Position numbers and translations under genes: made by a program. Positions 10,431 to 21,564 of a stretch of 64,000 nucleotides of DNA are shown here, one piece after another; the stretch's first letter is position 1; each line of letters opens with the position of its first letter. Location: positions 868,001-932,000 of the forward strand of contig NW_026570223.1 in the NCBI RefSeq assembly GCF_019649055.1. Reading direction: 5' to 3'. A model generated the notes under the pieces. The model did not search any database, was not told where the DNA came from, and saw only the letters and a program-made list of their open reading frames with translations. Source of the DNA: Paramacrobiotus metropolitanus (taxonomy: Eukaryota; Tardigrada; Eutardigrada; Parachela; Macrobiotidae).

Positions 10431-11200
10431 CTATGACTGAGTCTGTTCTGTCGTAACTGCTGTTTTGGGTGTCTTAGATTTTGCTGTTTTGACTGGTTTC
10501 TCCGAGTCTGCCCGTCCTTCGGAAATTCGTTCGAGGATTTCTTTATGGGCTTCGTCCTCAGCGACTTCAGTTTCCTCCAGCATCTGTTGTGCCGTCAGCT
10601 TCGGTTTCTTAGCTGTCCCATACTTCCTTTTAGGCTTAGTCGGTTCGACTGCCTGGTCGGCTCCTGCGACTTCTGTAGTCGGCGCCGACGTGTTAGGTAA
10701 GTCGACCTTCCGCTTGGTGTACTTGTGCTTTGGCTTAGTCGGTTGGACTACCGAGTCAGCTTTAACGACCTCTGTGGTCGGTACCGACGAGTTGGTTTTC
10801 TTTACCGTCTCCTTTTTCCGAGCTGGTTTAGTTACCGACTTCGGTTCCATAAATTGGTTGGCTAGCTGAACTGGCGTTTCCGGCTTGTCATCCGACTTCT
10901 TCGGTTGCTCGGTGGTCGGCTGAGCTTTGTTCTCAGCTTCCTCCGAGGTCGGTGCTGGTTCAGCAGCGATAACGTCTTGCTTCTGAAGTTCCTTCAGTCC
11001 TGGCGTTTCGAAGTCGGTCGGAGGTTTCTTCCGAGGTCGACTTCGTTTCTTCTTCACCGTCGGTTCGATTTTATCCGCATCGTTGGTCGGATCCGAAGGT
11101 TTCTCGACGGTTTCTTCCAGTTTCTTCTTCAGCTTCCGAGTAGCTTTCCCTTCTGTAGGGTCGGCTACTGGGCCAGATGACCGAGTTACCGGCCGACTTG
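10431..11200 (-). CDS. Lys/Pro/Thr-rich tail after integrase
   Basis: About 250 codons continue in frame after the integrase GPF/Y module. The sequence is highly basic and repetitive (VKKTNSSVPTTEVVKADS, KRKVDLPNTSAPTTEVAGAD, PTKPKRKYGT). PTTEV hexapeptides recur and are encoded by small palindromes at 10667-10681 and 10766-10780. It resembles the long basic tails of some Ty3/Gypsy integrases, which contact chromatin, but no chromodomain was recognised. Confidence 0.6.
10766..10780 (-). repeat. Palindromic microrepeat, CGACC stem
   Basis: Arms CGACC/GGTCG around TCTGT, coding for VPTTEVV. A copy with CGACT/AGTCG arms and the same loop at 10667-10681 codes for APTTEVA. Confidence 0.75.
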
Positions 11201-12240
11201 TCTCGGCTCGGTAATGTTTTACTCGGTCGACGGCTACCGTGTCTTCACGTCCGTCCATGCATCGAAGTAGTAAGTTATTGGGGCCAACGTAGTTGATGAC
11301 CGTCCACACTCCATCGTAGCGTTCCATCCGAGTTGGATCCTTAGTCGGAATTTCCACCGTTACCTTATCCCTCGGTTTGAAGGTCGGAGTCGACTTCTTC
11401 TTGTTGTAGTGCTCGGCGTTCCGTTCGAATGCCTCATCAATGTTGATGCGGGCAATTTCGTGCGAGCGCTGAAGTCGTTCCTTAATCCGTCGGATATAGT
11501 GTTCCTTATCCGTGAAGGTTTCCGGTGTGTTCGTTCCAGCCACTATGTCCTGTGGCATGGTCATTTCTCGACCATACAGCATATAGAACGGTGAGAACTT
11601 AGTCGCGGCATGGACGGCTCGGTTCATTCCGCAGACGACGTAATCCAAGGCCCTGTGCCATCGGTGTCCGTCTTTTACATCGCAGAACTTTCTTATTCCG
11701 TCCCATATTGTTTGCATTTGCCGTTCGACTTGTCCTTGTCCTTCTAGATGATGGGCAGTTCCAAGTGTGTGTTGGATGCCGAAGATCCGTGCGACCTTAG
11801 CCAATGTTTTCGCTGTGAAGTGTGTCCCTCTGTCCGAGTGGATAAAGGTCGGCATACCGTACTTCAGTAGGACGTCCTTGACGAAGAACCTTTCGAATTC
11901 CCTCGCGGTGTTCGTCTTTGTTGCCCTGGCTACGGTGAACTTCGTCAGCTGGTCTGTTACCACTGCGATGTACTGGTATCCCTTCGTCTCCGTCCGAGGA
12001 AGAGGACCTTTAAAGTCCGCGTATATGCGATACCAAGCTTCTCCGACCTCCGTCTTTTTGGAGCTTACCCGGTGGTGGGCATCGTTGCATGTTCGTCATG
12101 ATGCACTGTCGGCATTTCTCGATGTAGGAAATGGCGTCGCTATTCATCCTTGTCCAGTAATAGCGTAGCTTCAGTGCTTCGATCGTCTTCTCCCTTCCGA
12201 AGTGGTTTCCGGTTTTTCCGTCGTGGAGTGATCGGATGAT
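11200..12240 (-). CDS. Integrase region
   Basis: A zinc-binding HHCC-type N-terminus is visible (HFGREKTIEALKLRYYW then CRQCIM), followed by the catalytic core with VTDQLTKFTVA, FIHSDRGTHFTAK and the HHLEGQGQVERQMQTIWDGI block carrying the third acidic residue. A GPF/Y-like C-terminal module follows (YDGVWTVINYVGPNNLLLRC, about 11210-11330). The enzyme joins element DNA to the host chromosome. Confidence 0.9.
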
Positions 12241-12849
12241 CTGATTGCGCATAAAGAGTGGTACGACGAAGCAACGTTCCAACTTTGTGTTGATCGTCTT
12301 CAGTCGGTACAGTACTCCTTGCGCCATCTGGAAGTGTTCCAGATGTTTCGACTTATGGTCGAGTTTCTCTGGGTTTTCCAGTTCGTCAATGATTTTGCGT
12401 AGTTGCGGGTCTCGCAACTGCGCTTTCCGAAGTTCCATATTCGGTTCGGGGGGAGGTGGGAGTGTTTCTTCAACTTCCAACTCGTCGTCTTCCGCCGTGT
12501 TGACGGTCCAAATGCTCGGTTCCGGTGTCTCCGGTGCTGGTATGTTGATGACTCGGACCTCTGTGGTACTCAAGTCGTGCCAGTCGGATATCACGTTACA
12601 TCCGGGGAGAACCGGTGTAAGCGGGATTTTCGGTGGTTCCTTTATGTCCCGCTTCCTTTTCTTCGAAGCGTTCGCCTTCAGACGTCGAAGTGTCCATATT
12701 GTGCAGACCTTTACTTCGTCCTTGAAGTCCTCGAAGTTGGAGACTTGATCCAACTCTTCGTGTGGATCTTTGTCATCACTCCGTTCGAGTGGCCACCTCG
12801 ACAGGGCATCCGCATTGTCGCAGAAAACTCCTGGCTTATACTCGATGGT

Positions 12850-14110
12850 TATGTCCCGTCCTTGTAAAGCCAGTGCCCATCTTGTTAGTCGAGGATTGAT
12901 GCCGGGTCGGTTCGACTCGCATCGGAGCAGGTTCTGCAATGCTCGATGATCCGTTCGTACGGTGAATGGTCCGTGGTCGATGAAGTGCTTGAATTTTTGC
13001 ACGGCCCATACCACGGCCAAGCATCCCCATTCGGTAACTCCATAGTTGAGTTCCGGTCCACGTAAGACTCTACTGGCGTAGGCGATTGGGTGGTCGTCTT
13101 GTGAGATCACCGCGCCGAGTCCGGCCCCGCTTGCGTTACATTCAATGACGGTCTTCTTAGTCGGGTCGAACTTCGCCAGTACAGGTGCTTCTGTTAGCGC
13201 CTTTTTTATGTCGTTGAACTCGGCCGTGTGGGCGTCCGTCCAATCGAGCTTAATGTTCTTATCCTTCCGTAGGAGCTCATACATTTTCGACATTTTCTGA
13301 GCGTATCCTCGGATGAACTTACGATAATAGTTGGCCAGTCCGAGGAACGACCTGAGTTGTCGTTCGGTTCTCAGGCAGCTTTGTTCTGCAATACAGGCCA
13401 CCTTCTCATCGTCGGTCTGAACTCCGTCCTTACTGAGAACATGTCCAAGGAACAGCAGTCTGTCCGTTCCGACCTCGCATTTCGAGGGTTTGACCGTAAA
13501 TCCAGCATCGCGGAGGCATTCGAGAGTCGCTCGGAAAGCCTCGATCCAGTAAGTCTTCGAACGTTTTGCCGAAGAAGATGATGTCGTCGATGTAGGCGAA
13601 CACACCTTTCTTCCGAGCTGGTACTGTTATCTTATCCATATGCATCTGGTATGTTGCCGGTCCGTTGCAGACTCCGAATGGCATACGGTTAAATCGCCAC
13701 ATGCCTTCGGGTGTTACGAAGGTCGTGTAGTCTTTGGATTGTTCGTCCATTGGTATTTGCCAAAAGCCGGACTGACAGTCTACCTTGCCATAACGGCGCA
13801 TCGGTCTAGTAGCTCGTGCGGGTTTGGTAGTGGATAGTTATTCTTCTTCGTGACGGCGTTCAACTTTATGTAGTTGATGCAGAAGCGTGTTCCTACCGTA
13901 CCGTCTCCGTTCCGTTTCGCGGCTAAGACGACGGGGAAGCTCCATGCAGCCGATGACGGTTCGATGACTCCTTGGTCGAGCATCTCCTGTACGTGTTTTT
14001 GGATGAATTCCCGTCCTTTCCAGCTTGTCCTGGTGGGGTTCATCTTAATCGGCTGTGCACCTTGGACATCAATGGTATGTGTTACCCCTTTGACGTCTCC
14101 ATAAGGTTTC
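12850..14110 (-). CDS. Reverse transcriptase and RNase H region
   Basis: Characteristic Ty3/Gypsy blocks are visible in order: THTIDVQGAQPIK, QGVIEPSSAAWSFPVVLAAK, RFCINYIKLNAVTKK, then VDCQSGFWQIPM, MPFGVCNGPATYQ, the YIDDIIF polymerase box, and FLGHVLSKDGV. RNase H follows with VIECNASGAGLGAVISQ, IAYASRVL and VRTDHRALQNLL. Together these copy the element RNA into DNA and remove the template. The region is interrupted a few times. The plain YIDD box and the H2C2 integrase downstream place it in Ty3/Gypsy (Metaviridae). Confidence 0.92.
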
Positions 14111-15580
14111 TTCGAGGTCAGAAATACGGTCCGGTAATCCCATGCAACTGCCTTGAGTTTGGCTAGTTGTTCATCGGTTAAATTTTTACCGAAGTTCATG
14201 GAGCCGATGATTCTCCGTCGCTCCTCTCGGGATTCCGCGTCTTCTTCCTCTACTTCAGTCGTGTTGACTCGTGCTTCGATCGTCTTTTGATCGTCCGTCA
14301 TCATACTGAACGGTTCAACTCGACCCATCGGTACACCTTTGCGTAAGGTGACCTCTCGGTGAGTGTGATTAGCCACCATGACGGTAAATCGTTTTCCGTC
14401 GTGTTTTGTGACGCCGTCCATCATTTCGACTCCGTCTCGTTTGGGGTCGGATCCACCCAGGTACATCAGTTTCTGTCCGGTGGATGCTGCTACGTCCATG
14501 ACAACTTCTACCATGGTTATAGCTCGAGGTACGAATATGACCTTCCGTTGAGATCGAACTCCTGTTGCCTCAAAAATCTCAAACTTCGGCGACGGTCTCG
14601 GCTCGGGTTTGGGTGGCCACGTTTTGGCTACTCCGAGTGGGAGATCCCAGTTGACATGCTCATTGTTGATATCCGGTTCGTAGACTTCACTGTGTTGCAT
14701 GTGGCCGAGTCGTACGCCTTTCTTCAGTATCTGCGGTTGGTGGGTCGTATTCTGGATGTTTATCCAAGCCGTGTCGATCTGAGGTCGGATCTCAATCTTG
14801 GCTTCGATTGGCCGAATAGGTCGGCCTTTCCGTTGTAGGGTAGAGAAGTAAATATATCTTCTTGGGTCCATTGGTTTGGCCGTCCGTACCTTGATCGAAC
14901 ACGTTGACCACGGTGGGAGATAGACTCGTTTGCTGTTAAAGACGACTTGTCGGTCTAGCGGCTTAGAGTCAATGGAGGGATCCAGCGCAAGGTGGTGAAC
15001 TTCTGGGCATTTGTTGTCCAGGTTCAGCTCTTCAATCGTGTTGACTTTCGCGACCCGTGCCTTCCACGTGTTGAAATGCACTGACTTCTGTTGGTCGGTC
15101 AAGTTAACCGCGGTCGGTTGTTCCGTTGACAACTGCTGGACGACTATGGTCGGAGGTCGGAAATCGTCTTCTTCCGGTATACCTCCTCCAAATTCCCACA
15201 AAATCTTAAGTTGGTCGAGTTCTTCCTGTTGTTCAGGGTCGACCGGTTCTTCATTCTGGGTTTGTTCCGGTTGCTCGTCTATGAATTCTGTGTGAATTAC
15301 AGACCGCAATGCTTTAGTTAGCCGAACATCGAAGGTCGGTTCTTCGTCCTCCGATGATGAATCGTCCGAGTCGTTTATGCTCGGTTTATCCGTCTTACAG
15401 TGTCGGACTGACGGGTCGAATTCTTCGTCGTCATCCTCCTCGGATTCTTCCGAAGGTCGATTATCGGAGTCCGTGTCCGCCGAGTCACTCGTACTCTGTA
15501 TGTCCGAGTCGTCCGACGGGTAATCCTCGAGTTCTACGACCGATCCGTGTTCGAGGTCGACCTGTGGCATGTTACCATTT

Positions 15581-15597
15581 CCGACCTTTGTGGTCGG
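15581..15597 (-). repeat. Palindromic microrepeat, CCGACC stem
   Basis: Arms CCGACC/GGTCGG (6 bp, perfect) around TTTGT. In the minus-strand protein it codes for EPTTKVGNG, inside the long frame between protease and reverse transcriptase. Confidence 0.8.
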
Positions 15598-16360
15598 TTC
15601 AGGTTGGTCGGCCATGTCCGTCGGTTGGGTTGGTCGACTCGCTCCGTCCTGATTCTCGAGGTCGGTTGGCTGTGAGCCTATGCTGCTCAGCCATCGGATG
15701 ACTGTCGGTTGAGTCTTCCGAAATCGGTCTACCTTCCGTTCTTGTTGCGGAGGCGACGGTGACGACGGTCTGTCGTCTGAACAAGTTACGTCGTGATGAG
15801 CTTTTATAGCTCGTACCACTCTGTCAATATTGTCTTGACAGATGGCACACCGGTATGGTTTATCAGTTTCCTCCAGGAGCACGTCGTCCTGGGGTTTTGG
15901 TGGGCTACTCGCAAATTGTACGTCCATCGGAGTATGCTCCATTAGTGGTGGCAACGGGTTGGGAATCCGCCGTGTTATCGCGGTATTCTCACCGTATCGT
16001 TGCCAAAATGCGGTAGTTGACGATTCTCCGTGCAACTGTAATCGCCGTATGTAGGCAAAAAGTTGAAAGCCTAGTTCGTGGCAGGGCATTTCCAAGGGAG
16101 GCGGTATGGAAAGTCCGTATTCCACGTACTGTCGGTGGATAGGGATTCGTCTATCTTCCCATTCCCATGCCTCATCATCGATGTCGTTCATCAGAGCGAT
16201 TAACGGTTCACACCTTTGTTGTATGTCCCGTATCTGCTCGTACGTTACCGCTCCGTTCTGTTGCAGAGTGGTCACCATCTCCAACGTCCGTTGGTCGAGA
16301 AAGTGGCGCATTCCCGACAACCAAGTTCGGTACCTTTGTTGTACCTTTTGTAGGTTCAGA

Positions 16361-16380
16361 GCATCCGCGTCAGCGGATGC
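16361..16380 (-). repeat. Small perfect hairpin in the protease-RT spacer
   Basis: Arms GCATCCGC/GCGGATGC (8 bp) around GTCA. Its core is almost the same as the LTR hairpin at 24267-24282 (ATCCGC/GCGGAT). In the protein it codes for an Ala/Asp repeat. Confidence 0.75.
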
Positions 16381-16639
16381 CTCTGGTATCGGGGTAGACT
16401 TTAGTATAGTCTTCGCCAGTCGTAGTGTGCCGGTGCTTTTCTGTCCTTCGCACGCTTCAATGGCGTTGTGCAGCTTAAGTTCCTCGAGCAGAGTCCGGTT
16501 AGTGTCCCGGCAGTCACGGCAAATGTTACGCAAAGGTTCCGTCAGCGGGCCCAGCTGATTTACCCTCACTTCACTTGGTAACTTGCCCGGTGCCTCTGGT
16601 ATCGGGATAGACTGCACTACCGTCGTTCCTCCTGGTTGT

Positions 16640-17000
16640 TCCGGGGTTGGAATCGGTGTTAAGACGAAGGTGAATTTCGAATGCAGGTAGTCGCATCCGA
16701 GTAGCACTGGAATGTCCGCTTCAGTCGGCTGGACGTGAAATGTGTGGTGGCTCGTAAAGCCCTGCATTGTTACAGGTGCGGTACAGCAGTGAGACACCAT
16801 GAAGGCGACTTGTCCGCCTACACCGAGTATTTTGGTGTAATGTCCGAGGGGTTGCATCGTTAAACCGTTCCTCTCGCAAAACCGTTGTTCGATGAGCGAA
16901 GTTTCCGTTCCAGTATCCAACAACGCCAGTGTGGGCGTGGATCCGACTTGGATTTCGTGTGTCCAAGCTCGAACTGTCTTCGGTTTCTTATGAGTTCCTT
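16640..17000 (-). CDS. Retropepsin-like protease domain
   Basis: The translation shows LALLDTGTETSLI, the aspartic protease active-site loop (D-T/S-G), then a flap-like GVGGQVAF and the distal VLLGCDYLHS corresponding to the hydrophobic-G-x-D motif of retropepsins. It sits inside a long open frame whose N-terminal 150 residues are polar and unrecognised and which continues toward reverse transcriptase. It would process Gag and Pol polyproteins. Confidence 0.85.
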
Positions 17001-18339
17001 TCTCAAAAGTTACTTCCCGTACCGTCGGTTTAATGGGGATTAACGACACGGTTCCGTGGTCGGTTGGCTGTTGAGTTGAAACTTGTATAGGTTCGACTTC
17101 GACTTCTGTTCGTATCACTTCGGCTGTAACTACTTCTTGTGCTTTAGGTCGGTTAGCTACTCCGTCCTTCGGCGCGTTGGCAGTTCTAAGCCGTCGTGCT
17201 TGTTCCAGTACCCGTTCCTCCGTAGAGACGTCCGTCGGTCTCACGGTTGAAAATGCGTAATTGATGTTCTGGAACATTCGGGAGCCAGTCACTGTTCGTG
17301 GCTGCTCGTGTCGTCTTTGGAAGAGGTCTGCTTCCTCCGGCCGAGAGTAGACAGGTACCTGTGCTTCCAGTGGGACTGTTTCCCACTCCTCGAATCCTCC
17401 CGGTTCTTCGGTAAGGTCGATGGCTGCCATTGTTGCAGCGTATCTATCCGTTGCGCATCCGGATGTAACATTGGGAAAGTTTCTGTTGCCCCTGTGCGTG
17501 GATCAACGCCCCGGTCCTCCACGTCTTGGGCCTTGTCTAGGCTGCTCGGTTGAGTTTATTCTCACCGGCAATCCGGTCCAACTTCCGTGGCCGGGCCGTA
17601 CTGCGTCACTTTGTGTGGCAGACGGCGCAGTCGCATTGTTTGCGCTGCGTAGGTCGGGCGGTTCTCGCATTCCGACCTCCGACGTTCCGATGCCAAGCTG
17701 ATGCGCTGGGTCGGGTAAGTCGGGCATTTCTTGCGTTCCGGTCCGGATCTCGATTTCACCGTTGTTGATGAAAATGCCGAGTTTGGCTGCCATAGTTCGA
17801 GCAGCCATCGCCTCCTGTATGGGGGCCGACAGTGCCATGAGGAATTCTTCCTCCGAGCAACGGTTCCATTCTAGTCCTAATGCGTTTAGGACTGTTAAGA
17901 TCCGTCTTTGTAACGGAGTAAAGTTCGGTTCGTTCCGGGGAGAAAGCGGTTGATTAGTCGGATTATCCTTGTCCGGCGGTTTGGTTGGATGTTGGAGGTC
18001 GAATGAGTCACCGGAGCTCATCGACCTTGGGCGTTTCCCGGTGAGTTATTCCGAGCTGGCCCGTTGTTGGGTGACGCCAAGCCGAAAGGCTGGTGTGGCG
18101 GTAACTGTTACCGCCGTTCCGGAGATCCCTGTTGACCTCCTCCGCTATTCCTGCGGTTTCCACCCGACCCATTTCCTGAGCCGGTCTGCCGGTTTCCGTT
18201 ACCGGCGCCACCCGAGCCTCCACCTTGTTGGCGTTAGCGCGGGGGCGGCACAATTAGTGCACAGTTCGGATTGGCCGATCCCAACGGTCCACCCGTCAGG
18301 TATCGCGTATGCCAATCCTCGAACCAGCGGCGATTCGGG

Positions 18340-19900
18340 TTGTCTTATACCCGAGTGCCGATGAACGCACAGCGTGCTTGGTCGTGATTGCTAAACTTCC
18401 AGAAGTTGCAAGTAAAGCTATCCGCCAGCGTCCATTGGAGGAACAACTGTTCCATCCGATCCACATAGGTCGTATACTGCCGAGCACTTTGTTGTGCCTG
18501 GGGAGGTCGGTTCCCTTGTTGGTTGCCGCCTCCGCCGCGGTTGGAGAAGTTGCCGCGACCGCGATTTCCGCCGCCACGTCCTCTTCCGCGACCAAAGCCT
18601 CCGCCGCCAAATCCCTGTGTGGGAGGTGGGCCGTATGCGGAGTATCCCTTGTTGGAGTTCTGGTTATAGGCAAAACCTTTGTTGTTTTGGCTACCACCCG
18701 AGCTATAACCTGCGCCTCCGTCGTTGTTAACGGGGGCTCCTGTTCCAGGTGCCGGGGGATTCAGGTTCATCGCTACCGTTCCTGCCCAAGTCGGTTGTTG
18801 GACAGGTGCCTGTTGCATCGGTGGCGTTACTACCGGACTCGGTTGAACGTACTGTGCCGTTGGAGTTTGGTATCCCGGCATCATATGCGGCTGATACACG
18901 GTCTGTTGCGGTATCACCGGAGGTGGAGTCAGAGCAGGTGCAGGTGTTGCTGCTCGGACTCGGATGTAGTCACTGTCGCGTGACCTTCCCACCTCGTACA
19001 TTGGTTTGCCGTTGACGAAGCTCCGTATGTAGTCGCGGAACTCGATTGGTGCCGTCGGCATCCTGATTTCCAGGGCCTCCCGTAGTTTGGGCTCATGGAT
19101 GTTCTCCTTGAGGTGGTACAACACCATTTCGTCGGTGATTGTGTGGACTTGGGACTTATGAACATCATAGCGTCGTAGTACTGTTCCGGTGTTTCTTCGC
19201 CGAAACGGAATATGCGTTTGTTCATCCGTGCTATCGCGTTACTTCCCTGTTTTTATCCGCGAATCGTTCCTCAAACTTGGTCAGCCATAAGTTGACTGGC
19301 CATCCGCTGAGCGGTTCGTCGGCGGCTGTCTGAGTATGCCATTTTTCCGCCTGGCCCTTGACTTCGGCCACCAAGTCGGCCATGAAAGTCTGATCGGTTT
19401 CGCACCACTCTTGGGCTTGCCGATGCAGGCTTCTGATCTGTTTGAGCCATCCGTGAAGTTTGGTATGGTCTCCGTCGAACGGTGGCATAGGTTGCCTACG
19501 TCGGTGGGCCATTGCTCGTACCATGGCGACATGCGCGGCGTTCTGTTCCAGAGGAATCGGCTGTGCCGCCGGCGCAACTTGTTGTGCGGTCGGGCGGGTG
19601 GCGGGTTCACTTGTGGCATCCGACCTTGTTGGTCTTCGTACGCCGCTTGCTGATACGCCGGTTCGTATCGGCCATTATATCCGTCCTGTTGCGGATGCTG
19701 TGCCTGAGCCTGGTTTGTGTAACGAGGCTGTTCCGGCTGACCTCCAAACTGATTCGGTTGTGGAGGCGGCGCTCGATTTTGTCTCGGCGCCGGCGGATAG
19801 AATCCTCTCGGTTGTTCGTGAACTCTTCCGTTCAGGTTGGGATGTGTTTCCCGGGCCGGCATCCGACCTTGTGTAGGTCGGTGTAGAGGCATCCGACCTT
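18340..19900 (-). CDS. Gag-like region of the giant element
   Basis: Around 19230-19520 the translation contains a retrotransposon Gag-like helical stretch: PPFDGDHTKLHGWLKQI, then LVAEVKGQAEKWH and FEERFADKNRE, the pattern of the capsid N-part in Ty3/Gypsy Gag (short hydrophobic helices, Trp and Phe anchors, FxxRF-like end). Downstream (about 18345-19127) comes a helical segment, a Pro/Gln-rich spacer and a Gly/Arg-rich RGG-type run (FGRGRGRGGGNRGRG) that would bind RNA, followed by a short Cys/His cluster. Gag packages the element RNA into particles. The region is interrupted. Confidence 0.65.
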
Positions 19901-19910
19901 GTTGGTCGGA
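19863..19910 (-). repeat. Two palindromic microrepeats side by side
   Basis: Arms CCGACCT/AGGTCGG around TGTGT at 19863-19881, then TCCGACC/GGTCGGA around TTGTT at 19892-19910. Both have perfect 7-bp arms. They lie at the start of the Gag-like region. Confidence 0.8.
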
Positions 19911-20513
19911 GTTATCCTCCGGATACCGAGTCGACTGTTGCTCCCCGTTGTATCCGTCCTGCCGCTGGTCGGTCGCGCATTATATGACCGAGTCCGTGCT
20001 CGTTCAAAGTCGAACGGCGAAATCCGACGAAGTAAGGTCGGACTGGAATTCGTCCTTGGTGGGCGAATTGCATCTGTCGATTGTCTCGGTGGTTGGAAGC
20101 ATGGGACTTCTGTTGTCCGATCTCCTCTCATTGGTACCGGCGCATGTATTGTGGTCTGCGTCGCGTACGAGGTGCTTGTATATGCACCGGCTGACGTTGT
20201 TGTCGCCACGTTCGACGTTTGCACATGTGGTGCCACAGTCGACGTATTGTGTTCCGGTTCCGGAGCACTCGGTATTGGGTTCGGCTGAGGGGGCATTCCG
20301 GTCATCGGGTCGGTTGTTACGACTCCAACGAAGTAGGTGTTGTTCTCCTTCTTTGCCATTTCCTGGGCCGGATTAATTTCCCACAGGATGTCGTGCATTG
20401 TTAGCGACGACTGTTGATCCTGTGCCATAGATGTTCGATACGAGGGAGGTTCAGCTCGGCTTTGTTCCAGGTGCTTCTTCTCTTCCCTCAGACACCGTGT
20501 TTCAGTGTCCATT

Positions 20514-21323
20514 TCATCCATCTGCCGCATCATCTCTGTGAGGTTGCGAGCAGCCTGTTTGTTCGCCGAAGTCGTATAGTTCGACTTCGCGAGCCTCCAA
20601 GTAAACGATGGGACTTCGTTGCGCCTCGTTCACTTTCTGGGCTTCAGCCAAGCTGTATTCTAGCTGGGCTCGGAGGTTCTGTTCCTCCCGAAGGACGTCG
20701 TTCAGTCCCTGGACCTGCTCGGCCAATTGGGCATTCGCCTGTTCGAGGTCGGCGTTGGCTGTCCTTTGGTTAGGAGAGCCTGCGTTGTGATAGTCGATGA
20801 ACTGGCGTCCCATTCTGGCCAGGAGGATTTCCGTTTCCGACTGTAGTTGGTCGGTTAAGTGCGTTAGTCGGTCGATCTCGTTATCGGCCTTTTTGAGCTC
20901 CACTATATATCTATCGACTTCGTTTCGGTAGACTTCGGCTTCCTCGTTGGCCTGGTTCAGTTGCTGGTGGAACGCTCCAGCTGCCTTTTCCGAGGCGACC
21001 AGTGCCATTTGCACATCGGCCAAGTCCTTCTGTGCCTCTTCGAATGCTTTGTGCGACTCGTCGAGTTCCCGTTTTATTTCGAAGACGGCCGCTGTTGACC
21101 GCTCCAGTCTACCACTGAGTATGGTGACTTGGTCTATGTCGTATCGACACGGTTGGTCGGTACGCTTCAGTAAAGCGTTGAGTCGGTCGATCTCCCGTTG
21201 TTGGGTGGCGATGGCTTTATTAGCATCGACCATATCACGTTCCCACTTCCTCCGTTCGAGTTTATGGGTGTCTTCCGAGTTGATAAGCGATCCTTCCGCC
21301 GAGTTGACAATCTTGTCTGCCAA
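20514..21323 (-). CDS. Coiled-coil ORF upstream of Gag (element)
   Basis: A 269-codon open frame with long heptad-like runs rich in Leu, Ala, Glu, Gln and Lys, for example EREIDRLNALLKR-like and LEQANAQLAEQVQGLNDVL. It is predicted to be almost wholly alpha-helical coiled coil. It lies between the Thr/Pro-rich region and the Gag-like region in element sense. Ty3/Gypsy Gag can have coiled-coil N-termini, so this may be an N-terminal Gag domain rather than a separate protein; I cannot decide from sequence alone. Confidence 0.5.
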   Translation of the reverse strand: MADKIVNSAEGSLINSEDTHKLERRKWERDMVDANKAIATQQREIDRLNALLKRTDQPCRYDIDQVTILSGRLERSTAAVFEIKRELDESHKAFEEAQKDLADVQMALVASEKAAGAFHQQLNQANEEAEVYRNEVDRYIVELKKADNEIDRLTHLTDQLQSETEILLARMGRQFIDYHNAGSPNQRTANADLEQANAQLAEQVQGLNDVLREEQNLRAQLEYSLAEAQKVNEAQRSPIVYLEAREVELYDFGEQTGCSQPHRDDAADG

Positions 21324-21564
21324 AACGATGTGTGTGATCAGCTTACGGCATCTCGCACGGAGTAGGTCGACATCTCCGATCTTTTCGGGCGGTGTAGCCG
21401 CGATCCACTTCTTTGCCGTATATGCGAGTGCACTGGCTTAGTATCCGTGACCGTCCATGTAGGACATCACCGGTGTTGTGAAGAATCCGTCCGCACTGTT
21501 AGGTCGTGACGCCTTCGTTGCGTCAAAGACTTCGTCTGTTGGTGACGGAGTGCTACCAAGTTCG

